A stretch of DNA of 64,000 nt. It comes from Flavobacterium xanthum (GTDB taxonomy: Bacteria > Bacteroidota > Bacteroidia > Flavobacteriales > Flavobacteriaceae). Under the pieces are notes generated by a model that searched no databases, was not told where the DNA came from, and saw only the letters and a list, made by a program, of their open reading frames with translations. A program made the translations under genes and the position numbers. This document shows positions 18,560-28,710 of this stretch, piece by piece; positions within the stretch are counted from its first letter, which is position 1; each line of letters opens with the position of its first letter. The stretch is taken from assembly GCF_900142695.1 (NCBI RefSeq), contig NZ_FRBU01000010.1, positions 48,445 through 112,444 of the forward strand, written 5' to 3'.

Positions 18560-18922
18560 ATGAAGAAGATTTTAATTGTAGATGACGAACCTAACATAGT
18601 AATGTCACTGGAATATACGTTTAAGAAGAATAATTTTGAAGTTTTCATAGCTCGCGATGGTCAAGAGGCTTTGGACATTTTAAAGAAACAACTTCCAGAC
18701 GTAATTATTTTGGATGTGATGATGCCTATGGTAGACGGCTTTGCAACATTGGAACAAATAAAAAAAGACGAACGCCTGCGGCATTGCAAAGTGATTTTTC
18801 TATCGGCAAAAAATAAAGAAAAGGATATTGAAAAAGGCCTCTCTTTAGGTGCAAATTTATATGTAACCAAGCCGTTTTCGATCAAAAAACTGGTCGATCA
18901 AGTTCATGAATTAATTCAATAA
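18560..18922 (+). CDS. Receiver-only response regulator
   Basis: 120 residues, a single CheY-like receiver. The acidic pair is D8-D9, the phospho-acceptor D52 (VIILDVMMP), S82 and K104 (VTKPFS). There is no output domain, so it must act by protein contact or phosphorelay, or pass signal to an unlinked DNA-binding protein; the NtrC-like CbrB partner of Pseudomonas has an output domain, so the circuit differs. It follows the kinase by 4 bp and precedes propionyl-CoA synthetase by 17 bp. Confidence 0.93.
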   Translation: MKKILIVDDEPNIVMSLEYTFKKNNFEVFIARDGQEALDILKKQLPDVIILDVMMPMVDGFATLEQIKKDERLRHCKVIFLSAKNKEKDIEKGLSLGANLYVTKPFSIKKLVDQVHELIQ

Positions 18923-18939
18923 GAAACAAATTCAACACA

Positions 18940-20847
<1,908 letters not shown>

Positions 20848-20865
20848 CTAAAACTATCTATACCC

Positions 20866-22773
20866 ATGAGTTACTATAAAATTAATAATTTAGAAGAATA
20901 CTTTAAACATTACAAAAAATCAGTGCGTGAACCCAGAAAATTTTGGGACAAAGTAGCGTCTGAGAATTTCACTTGGTACCAGGAATGGGACAAAGTAATT
21001 GATTTTAATATGGCTGATGCCGAAATAAAATGGTTTACCAATGCCAAAGTAAACATTGTCAAAAATTGTATTGACAGACATCTTGCCAAAAAAGGAGATA
21101 AAACAGCTATTATTTTCGAACCTAATGATCCTACAGAACAAGCATTACATATTTCTTACAATGAGCTTTACGAGCGCGTTTGTAAAATGGCTAATGTTTT
21201 AAAAGAACAAGGAATAAAAAAAGGAGATCGGGTTTGCATCTACTTGCCAATGATTCCAGAACTTGCGATTACCACTTTGGCTTGCGCTCGTATAGGCGCC
21301 ATTCACTCGGTTGTTTTTGCAGGATTTTCTGCTACGGCAGTTGCAGCAAGAATCAATGACAGCGAATGCAAAATGGTCATCACTTCAGATGGTGGCTATC
21401 GTGGGAACAAAACCATCGATTTAAAAAGTATCGTTGATGAAGCCTTAGTGAATTGTCCTTGTGTAGAGAACGTTTTAGTGGCTAAAAGAATCAACTCAAC
21501 TATCAACATGAAAGAAGGTCGCGACCAATGGTTGCAGCCGCTTTTAGACCAAGCTTCGGACAATAATGTGGCTGAAATCATGGATGCCGAAGATCCTTTG
21601 TTTATCCTTTATACTTCTGGTTCTACTGGAAAACCAAAAGGAATGGTACACACTACAGCGGGTTATATGGTCTATTCCGCTTATACGTTTAAGAACGTTT
21701 TTAATTATGAGGACAATGATATTTTCTGGTGTACCGCTGACATTGGCTGGATTACAGGACATTCCTATATTCTTTATGGACCATTACTAAATGGAGCCAC
21801 AACTGTAATTTTTGAAGGCGTTCCTTCTTATCCTGATTTCAGTCGTTTTTGGCAAACGATCGAAAAGCACAAAGTTACTCAGTTTTATACTGCTCCAACA
21901 GCCATTAGAGCTTTGGCTAAAGAAAGCATCGAATACGTGCAACGCTATCAATTAACATCTTTAAAAGTAATTGGATCTGTAGGAGAACCTATTAATGAGG
22001 AAGCTTGGCACTGGTACAACAACCACGTAGGTGATAAAAAATGTCCTGTGGTGGATACTTGGTGGCAAACAGAAACGGGAGGAATTATGATTTCGCCCAT
22101 CGCTTTTGTAACGCCAACAAAACCTACTTACGCTTCACTACCGTTACCGGGAATTCAACCTGTTTTGATGGACGAAAAACGGAACGAGATAGAGGGCAAT
22201 CAGGTTACAGGCAGTTTGTGTATTAAATTTCCTTGGCCAGGAATCGCCAGAACCATTTGGGGCGATCACCAGAGATATAAAGAAACGTATTTCTCTGCCT
22301 TTCCGGGCAAATATTTCACGGGAGATGGCGCACTGCGTGACGAAGTAGGATATTATAGAATTACGGGTCGCGTTGACGATGTAGTCATCGTTTCCGGACA
22401 TAATTTAGGTACAGCACCAATAGAAGACGCCATTAATGAACATCCTGCTGTTGCCGAGTCAGCTATTGTAGGTTTCCCACATGACATCAAAGGGAATGCT
22501 TTGTATGGTTTTGTGATCTTAAAAGAAAGCGGAGAGTACCGCGACAGAGAAAATCTAAGCAAAGAAATCAATCAACACATATCCGATCATATTGGACCTA
22601 TTGCTAAATTGGACAAAATACAGTTCGTTTCTGGCTTACCAAAAACCCGTTCTGGAAAAATTATGCGTAGAATTTTGCGCAAAATTGCCGAAGGAGATTA
22701 TTCTAATTTTGGAGATACCTCAACGTTATTGAATCCTGAAATTGTAGATGAAATCAAAGAGGGTAAAATTTAG
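20866..22773 (+). CDS. acs: Acetyl-CoA synthetase
   Basis: Converts acetate, ATP and CoA to acetyl-CoA. 635 residues, the standard Acs length. Landmarks are the P-loop FILYTSGSTGKPKGMVHTT at about 245-263, WCTADIGWITGHSYI, the acetate pocket and adenylate motif DTWWQTETGGIM, the hinge GRVDDVVIVSGHNLGT, and the acetylatable catalytic Lys598 in KTRSGKIMRRILRKI. It is the last gene of the run. A terminator follows at 22796. Confidence 0.95.
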   Translation: MSYYKINNLEEYFKHYKKSVREPRKFWDKVASENFTWYQEWDKVIDFNMADAEIKWFTNAKVNIVKNCIDRHLAKKGDKTAIIFEPNDPTEQALHISYNELYERVCKMANVLKEQGIKKGDRVCIYLPMIPELAITTLACARIGAIHSVVFAGFSATAVAARINDSECKMVITSDGGYRGNKTIDLKSIVDEALVNCPCVENVLVAKRINSTINMKEGRDQWLQPLLDQASDNNVAEIMDAEDPLFILYTSGSTGKPKGMVHTTAGYMVYSAYTFKNVFNYEDNDIFWCTADIGWITGHSYILYGPLLNGATTVIFEGVPSYPDFSRFWQTIEKHKVTQFYTAPTAIRALAKESIEYVQRYQLTSLKVIGSVGEPINEEAWHWYNNHVGDKKCPVVDTWWQTETGGIMISPIAFVTPTKPTYASLPLPGIQPVLMDEKRNEIEGNQVTGSLCIKFPWPGIARTIWGDHQRYKETYFSAFPGKYFTGDGALRDEVGYYRITGRVDDVVIVSGHNLGTAPIEDAINEHPAVAESAIVGFPHDIKGNALYGFVILKESGEYRDRENLSKEINQHISDHIGPIAKLDKIQFVSGLPKTRSGKIMRRILRKIAEGDYSNFGDTSTLLNPEIVDEIKEGKI

Positions 22774-22795
22774 TTTTTAGTTTTAATTGTAGTTA

Positions 22796-22827
22796 AAAAC
22801 TGCTTCATCATTGGAGCAGTTTTTTTA
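22796..22827 (+). terminator. Intrinsic terminator of acs
   Basis: AAAACTGCT (22796-22804) pairs with AGCAGTTTT (22815-22823), followed by T residues. Confidence 0.85.
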
Positions 22828-22830
22828 TAC

Positions 22831-22860
22831 AAAAAAAGCTGTCTTTTTACAGACAGCTTT
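22831..22860 (-). terminator. Intrinsic terminator of the secreted amylase gene
   Basis: AAAGCTGTC (22835-22843) pairs with GACAGCTTT (22852-22860). The T run lies on the reverse strand (A run at 22831-22837), so it serves the convergent amylase transcript, back to back with the acs terminator. Confidence 0.75.
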
Positions 22861-22996
22861 CCTCACTAATTCAAGGATTCTTTTACCAATTATAGTTTTA
22901 CTAAAAGCGACTGGTTTAGAACAAATAGCTTATACTTATTTTTCACTATCATTTTAAAACCCTATCTTTTTTAACTTTTTAGAAACAATAAAAGTC

Positions 22997-25885
22997 TTAA
23001 TTTTTTAAAAATTTCAATACTTTTATTCTATTATTTTCATCAAATGTTTTTACGATGTAAAGGCCTTGATTCAAGTCACTAATCGAAAAATGATATCCTG
23101 CAGCTTGACTTGCCTCAAAACTTTTAACCATTTGTCCAGTAATCGAAAAAATTTGGACTTTAGCTATCGGTTCATTTAATGTAAAGTAATTTGACGCTGG
23201 ATTTGGGTACAATACAATCGATGGTGCTTTCTCATAATCGGCTATTGCTAAAGAGGCACTTTTGTTTCCGTAAATTTTAAATTCTCCAGGTTGCAAGGTA
23301 ATTGCCGCTGAGGTACTAATCACATTAATAGAAGTATTATCCATTAAGTTATACCAAGTTCCTGTATATGGAAATCCGGAAGGAACATTTTGTGGTATTA
23401 CATTAAAGTTAGCGACAATCAAAACATCTTTCAGCTGGCTTGACGCCAATGCGCTATTCGTGATTTTGATATTTGGAAATAACGAACTACTATTGTTGAT
23501 TGTTGCCGTTCCTGAAAACACAGGCTCCACCGTTTTCATTGTAATCATTTTGGCCCAATCATTATAAATTTTATTACGGTTGGTATCTCCAAGCCAATTA
23601 CTTGTCCATTGCGGCTGAGGCTTTGTGTCTAGTTTACAATCCCCAGAAGTACCATCTGAAGGCGAATTTACTGTTCCATTGTTACACGTAAAAATAGAAT
23701 TTTCCCACCCTAGTTCTCCAAATTGCCAAATCATTTTTGGTCCTGGAACCAGCAAAGAAACGGCTCCTAAAGCGGACATTCTAGACAATGCAACGTTTAA
23801 TGTTTTTACATTATGATCCGGGTTTGAGTTATTGCCTGATTGTAAATTATTGTACATCAAGCGCTCTTCATCATGACTTTCAGCATAACCCATCAATCGA
23901 TGTGCAGTAAATCCTCGGCTTGAAGAACTCATTCTAGAAATGTTACCTGCATACCCTTTGGTTAAATTATTGTACTCCGAGGTCAATATTCCCCACATCA
24001 TAACGCCTTTACTTGGCGTTTCGTTCAGTCTGTAATTGGCCCATTGTTGTTCTTCATCATTACCGCCCAAATGTTCGAAAATAACATAATGATTTGCATC
24101 TAAACCCCAAGAATAGTCTGCATATTTTTGCAATACTTCTACCCTATCTTGTTGCTTGTTACCCGTACAGTTTTCTTGACCACCCAGTACGTTCGCAGGA
24201 CAGTTTTGGGTAAAACCTTTGGTTAAATCCCAGCGGAATCCGTCAATCTTATATTCTTCTACCCATTGTTTAATGACACGTTGAACATAATTTTGTGTTC
24301 TAGGTTGTTGGTGGTTGAAATCCTCCCCTACACTATAACTATGCATTGCAGTAGTATTAAAATATGGATTTTCGGTTGAAGGAGAACCCCAACCATCTCC
24401 GTCAGGATCATTCATCCACATCCGAAGCATTGGATTTCTTCCAAAAGCATGATTCAAAGCGACATCAAGAATAACGGCTATTCCGTTTTGATGACATAAA
24501 TCAATAAACTCTTTCAACTTATCTGAAGTACCATAGAATTTATCCAATGCCATGTGAAAAGAGGTATTGTATCCCCAGCTTTCGTTGCCTTCATATTCCA
24601 TTACAGGCATTAACTCAATCGCATTTATCTTCAAATTTTTGAAATAATCGATTTTATTAATTAAGTCTTGATAGCTTCTGTTGGCATCAAAGTCCCGAAC
24701 CAATAATTCATAGACTACTAATTTTTCTTTAGCTGGTTTGATAAAATTTGTTGTAGCACTACTCCATGAATACGGAGTTTTTCCAGTTTGCAAAACGGTA
24801 ACTTCTCTTTCTTGACCAACTGGATAGACCGGCATATTTGGATATTTGGAAGCAGGAATCCCGCCATCATCAAAAGGAGATAAGACTAAAGTTGAATATG
24901 GATCTGCCGTTTTCACCAATGAAGGTGTCCCAGCAATAGGAGTTTGGTCCACTACCCAGTATTGGTATGTATAATTTGTACCTGAAACTAATCCTGTTAG
25001 TTCCAACCAAAACTTACCCGAAGCCGGATCTTTTTTCATCGCAAAAGAACCTGTAGGTTGCCAATTGTTGAAACTTCCAGCAACATATACAAAGTCTTTA
25101 AATGGAGCATCTACAACCAAAGTCGCTTTTGTAGCATCGGTAGTATTGTAATTAATTCCATCTACTAAACCTGCTGGCAATGCTGCACTAACCACATTTG
25201 GATTCACTATGGCACTAAACTTTTTGGTGATTATAGTTGTTCCTTGTGTAACTTGTAATTCGTAATTCTGATTCCCATTAATAGCAGAATGATTAAAAGC
25301 ATAACTGGAAGTTGCAGCATTTGTATTTAAAGTTGTACCGTTTGCTTTTAATACATAACTGGCATTTCCACCGGTATTAGTGGCTGCAATACTCAAACTT
25401 CCGCCTGATGTAATTATGGTCGCGCTATTTTCCTTGGGAGCAGTTAAGGTCACTTGAAAACTCCCTACTTCAGCTAATATATCTTGTGATTTTTTATCTC
25501 CTGTACCGTCTTTGGCTTTGACCAAGAAACCGATTCTTCCTATTCCATTTCTGTTGTAAAAGGTATTAGGAGTAATGGTTTTTGTATAGGTATCTAAACC
25601 GGCGTCATAGGTAAATCGGTTCGCTTCATTGGATGCAGTCCACGCACCATTTGTAGGACAATCAGCAATGTTAGCATCATTGAGATCAAAAGACCATGCC
25701 CACATGTACAAAGCATTTCCAGTTATTCCCCAATTTGCTTCACTAAAACTATTTCCATTTACGGTAATAGTTATAGAAGTTGTTTCTTCAAAAGTAGCTG
25801 GATTAATGCTATAAGTAACTGCTTGTTGTTGAGCAAATGCTGCCATTGAACAAAAAAGCGATAGTAAAAGTATAATTTTTTTCAT
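22997..25885 (-). CDS. Secreted GH13 alpha-amylase with type IX secretion sorting domain
   Basis: Endo-acting starch hydrolase of the sus locus. 962 residues. The order is signal peptide (MKKIILLLSLFCSMAAFAQ), N-terminal beta-sandwich region (to about 230), a starch-binding-like segment (FKDFVYVAGSFNNWQPTGSF), a GH13 TIM barrel and a C-terminal beta domain. Conserved regions are DVALNHAFG (I), DGFRWDL (II, nucleophile Asp), VIFEHLGG (III, acid/base Glu) and AESHDEERL (IV). The C-terminus (YPNPASNYFTL, then GLYIVKT and basic KVLKFLKN) is a type A T9SS sorting domain, so the enzyme is secreted or attached to the cell surface. It is the last gene of the susCDE transcript, behind a hairpin at 25910-25941. 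Confidence 0.92.
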   Translation of the reverse strand: MKKIILLLSLFCSMAAFAQQQAVTYSINPATFEETTSITITVNGNSFSEANWGITGNALYMWAWSFDLNDANIADCPTNGAWTASNEANRFTYDAGLDTYTKTITPNTFYNRNGIGRIGFLVKAKDGTGDKKSQDILAEVGSFQVTLTAPKENSATIITSGGSLSIAATNTGGNASYVLKANGTTLNTNAATSSYAFNHSAINGNQNYELQVTQGTTIITKKFSAIVNPNVVSAALPAGLVDGINYNTTDATKATLVVDAPFKDFVYVAGSFNNWQPTGSFAMKKDPASGKFWLELTGLVSGTNYTYQYWVVDQTPIAGTPSLVKTADPYSTLVLSPFDDGGIPASKYPNMPVYPVGQEREVTVLQTGKTPYSWSSATTNFIKPAKEKLVVYELLVRDFDANRSYQDLINKIDYFKNLKINAIELMPVMEYEGNESWGYNTSFHMALDKFYGTSDKLKEFIDLCHQNGIAVILDVALNHAFGRNPMLRMWMNDPDGDGWGSPSTENPYFNTTAMHSYSVGEDFNHQQPRTQNYVQRVIKQWVEEYKIDGFRWDLTKGFTQNCPANVLGGQENCTGNKQQDRVEVLQKYADYSWGLDANHYVIFEHLGGNDEEQQWANYRLNETPSKGVMMWGILTSEYNNLTKGYAGNISRMSSSSRGFTAHRLMGYAESHDEERLMYNNLQSGNNSNPDHNVKTLNVALSRMSALGAVSLLVPGPKMIWQFGELGWENSIFTCNNGTVNSPSDGTSGDCKLDTKPQPQWTSNWLGDTNRNKIYNDWAKMITMKTVEPVFSGTATINNSSSLFPNIKITNSALASSQLKDVLIVANFNVIPQNVPSGFPYTGTWYNLMDNTSINVISTSAAITLQPGEFKIYGNKSASLAIADYEKAPSIVLYPNPASNYFTLNEPIAKVQIFSITGQMVKSFEASQAAGYHFSISDLNQGLYIVKTFDENNRIKVLKFLKN

Positions 25886-25909
25886 AGTTAGATTATGATT
25901 AAATTAGAA

Positions 25910-25941
25910 AATAAAAAAGGGCTATCACACAGATAGCCCTT
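25910..25941 (-). terminator. Hairpin with T run between susE and amylase genes
   Basis: AAGGGCTATC (25917-25926), loop of 5, GATAGCCCTT (25932-25941). On the reverse strand it is followed by a T run. It may partly terminate the susCDE transcript and so lower amylase expression relative to SusCDE. Confidence 0.7.
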
Positions 25942-25958
25942 AAATTTTTTAAAACAAA

Positions 25959-27071
25959 TTATTCTTGATTTGGCAACATCAAATAGCTACCATCTAAATC
26001 ATTGAAATAGATTTTGTATTTTGATTTAGCTACTGGAATATCTCCTCCACTAGCACCATTACCTGTAAATCCAGAAAATTCTGTATCTCCTCCCCAGTTT
26101 TTATCCCAAGCATTATTTGCTCTAAATTTCCCTTTACCATCAAATAAAGAAATATTCATCGACCAAACATGTGGACTAAATGCTGAAACAGTCATTTCTG
26201 AATCATCGCCAGACCAACCTGCATCAGTACCCGTTCTAGATGATCCTAAGAAACCAATTCTTGAATAAACTGAAGCCGCAGCAGCATTATAAGGAACTAA
26301 AGTGTACGCTAACGTTTCGACGTTAAATGTAAAAGTGTAGTATCCTGAAGCTGAAATTGTAAATTCACCTGCATTATCTTTAATTTCAATAGTGTTATTT
26401 CCTGCATTCCCTAATTGAGAAGCCCAACTCCCTTTTACAGAAATTAGTTTAAAATTACCGGCATTAAAGTAACCTGTAAATTTATAAATTTTTGGATTTA
26501 CTCCACCTCTAAACATAGGTTGGTGTTTTGTGTCAGCATTATTATCCCAACCACCTTCAACTGCAGCACCTATCAAATACCAATCTGTAAATGCGTATGG
26601 AACTAATCCTGTGTATGGATTCACTAAAATAGTCAATGGAGTTTCAGACATCATTTTTTCCATTCCAGCTAAACTTGACATTACTTTAACATCATAAGAA
26701 CCTAATACATCAGGTGTTCCTCCCAAAGCAATTATTGCGTTGTTTAAAGTTTTAACCGTAACCTCGATTTGAGTAGCACCAGAAGTTCCTCCTATTTCAA
26801 CTGCTTTTGTAAAATCACCCCCTTTAACGTCGATTAGAAGTTTGTATCCAATTTCTACATTTCCATCGTACGTTGCTTTCGTCCAAACAAAACGTTCTGC
26901 AACTTCTTCTGCATTTTCTTCTAATAAAACATACGCTTTATCATTTTCTGGCGCAACTAATTCAGGAGTATCAATTCCCTGAATTACTGGTCTATCTTCT
27001 ACGTCCTCTACGCTACAAGACAAGGCAAGTACCGCAAATAAAGCAATTACTGATTTAGTTATATTTTTCAT
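25959..27071 (-). CDS. susE: SusE-like surface starch-binding lipoprotein
   Basis: 370 residues, with a lipoprotein signal (lipobox LALSC, Cys19) followed by an acidic stretch. The N-terminal SusE-type domain (about 35-150; DTPELVAPENDKAYVLL is a typical start) is followed by two starch-binding-like modules (about 155-260 and 270-368), each with Trp/Tyr-rich segments such as FTDWYLIGAAVEGGWDN and VYSRIGFLGSSRTGTDAGW. The family binds malto-oligosaccharide on the cell surface. It lies 23 bp after the SusD gene on the reverse strand. It could equally be called SusF-like. Confidence 0.85.
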   Translation of the reverse strand: MKNITKSVIALFAVLALSCSVEDVEDRPVIQGIDTPELVAPENDKAYVLLEENAEEVAERFVWTKATYDGNVEIGYKLLIDVKGGDFTKAVEIGGTSGATQIEVTVKTLNNAIIALGGTPDVLGSYDVKVMSSLAGMEKMMSETPLTILVNPYTGLVPYAFTDWYLIGAAVEGGWDNNADTKHQPMFRGGVNPKIYKFTGYFNAGNFKLISVKGSWASQLGNAGNNTIEIKDNAGEFTISASGYYTFTFNVETLAYTLVPYNAAAASVYSRIGFLGSSRTGTDAGWSGDDSEMTVSAFSPHVWSMNISLFDGKGKFRANNAWDKNWGGDTEFSGFTGNGASGGDIPVAKSKYKIYFNDLDGSYLMLPNQE

Positions 27072-27094
27072 TTTTTATTTATTTTTTATAGTTA

Positions 27095-28693
27095 TTAATA
27101 TCCAGGGTTTTGTTGTAATTTATTATTTGATGACAATGCAGTAGCAGGAATAGGAAATAAATTTCTAAACGCTTGTGTTGGCGCTCCACCTGCTACGTTT
27201 CCTTTCCAAGGCCATAAGTAGCTACCGCCTGAAAATTTACCAAAACGAATTAAATCCGTTCTTCTATGTCCTTCCCAGTGTAATTCTTTTGCTCTTTCGT
27301 CAAGAATTAAAGTTGCACCTGTTGCATCAGCAGTAAGCGTGTTTATCATCGAAGCATTTGCTCTGGTTCTCAACGCATTTACATACCCTCTAGCCGTTCC
27401 AAGATCTCCTACTTTACCAACAACGGCACATTCAGCATACATTAAATAGGCATCGGCTAAACGGAACATTGGAAAATCAGAATCAGAGAAATCACCTGAC
27501 TTATCTGAACCTTGAACACCGTTTACTGTTACATTTCTAAACTTTTGAATAGCATATCCATCCGTGAAATTACTAATATCAACAATTTCTTTCGTTTGTC
27601 CATCTGTGTAAAATTGACCTCTTGAATCTGTTGTGTTTGCACTAAACTTGTCAACAAATGCTGCTGTTGTTCTGATTCCAGCCCAACCACCATTGATTCC
27701 AAATTCAGAAGCTTTCATAGAACCACCTACTGGGGCATGTGTCAAGAAAGTAGTTCCACCGTACGTTTGTGTTCTAAGACCGTCAAAGGCAATTGTGAAA
27801 ATAAATTCATTTTGAGCTCCGTTTCTATCATTGTCTGCAAAAAATAATTGGTTGTAATTGTTGTGCAATGCATAACCTGAAGCAATAACTTTATTGATCA
27901 ATGGCAATGCTCCAGCATAATTATCAGTTCCAATGTATACTTTAGCATTCATATACAATTTTGCTTGCAACATCCAAGCAGCTGCTTGATCTACTCGATA
28001 CGCTTCATTTGATTTTGCCGCTTTCAATTCTGGAATGATCGCAGTTAACTCCTCATCAACAAATTTGTATAATTCTGCTCTTGTAGCATATTCAGGATAG
28101 TAAAAGGTCGTTGGCGAATTTTCAGTAACCAATGAACCACCACCAAACATATCGATTAAATGCCAGTACGTAAATGCTCTAATGAAACGTGCCTCAGCTC
28201 TGTACGTCTTAATTTCTGCTATCAAAGCAGCATCAAGACCTCTTGCAGCTAATTTTTCATCGGTAGTTTGTCTCAAAAACTCGTTACAGTTTACGATTTG
28301 GAACGAAAAACGTGCAAATGTAGCTGTGATAAAACGGTCTAATGAAGTCCACGTTTGTGAGTGAAGATCTTTTATTGTTCCGTCATTCCAAGCAATAACT
28401 GCCTCATCCGTAGTCAATTCCTGCATCAACCAGAAACCTCTAATATATTGACTTTCCCCTTCATCAATTCCAGAGATATCAGGAGAACCAGCAGCCGTTT
28501 GACCTGAAGTAGCAAATCCTGCATATAATTTAGCTAAATTTTGTTTGTACGATTCTGGCGTGCTAAAAAATTCTTCACCAGGAACAGCAACGTTGCCCTC
28601 TGGAGACTGGCTTAAATCATCTGTACACGATGGGAATAATAGCACCAACAGTAACAATGAAATACCCCATAATTTTGTTTGTATCTTTTTCAT
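27095..28693 (-). CDS. susD: SusD/RagB nutrient-binding outer-membrane lipoprotein
   Basis: 532 residues, lipobox LLFPSC (Cys23) after a long hydrophobic stretch. It has the helix-rich SusD fold with TPR-like pairs, for example YRAEARFIRAFTYWHLIDMF and the C-terminal LDERAKELHWEGHRRTDLIR, a family hallmark. It forms the lid of the SusC channel and binds the glycan ligand. It lies 17 bp downstream of susC. Starch or maltodextrin as substrate is inferred from the enzymes around it. Confidence 0.95.
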   Translation of the reverse strand: MKKIQTKLWGISLLLLVLLFPSCTDDLSQSPEGNVAVPGEEFFSTPESYKQNLAKLYAGFATSGQTAAGSPDISGIDEGESQYIRGFWLMQELTTDEAVIAWNDGTIKDLHSQTWTSLDRFITATFARFSFQIVNCNEFLRQTTDEKLAARGLDAALIAEIKTYRAEARFIRAFTYWHLIDMFGGGSLVTENSPTTFYYPEYATRAELYKFVDEELTAIIPELKAAKSNEAYRVDQAAAWMLQAKLYMNAKVYIGTDNYAGALPLINKVIASGYALHNNYNQLFFADNDRNGAQNEFIFTIAFDGLRTQTYGGTTFLTHAPVGGSMKASEFGINGGWAGIRTTAAFVDKFSANTTDSRGQFYTDGQTKEIVDISNFTDGYAIQKFRNVTVNGVQGSDKSGDFSDSDFPMFRLADAYLMYAECAVVGKVGDLGTARGYVNALRTRANASMINTLTADATGATLILDERAKELHWEGHRRTDLIRFGKFSGGSYLWPWKGNVAGGAPTQAFRNLFPIPATALSSNNKLQQNPGY

Positions 28694-28710
28694 TTTTCTT
28701 GATATTTGTA

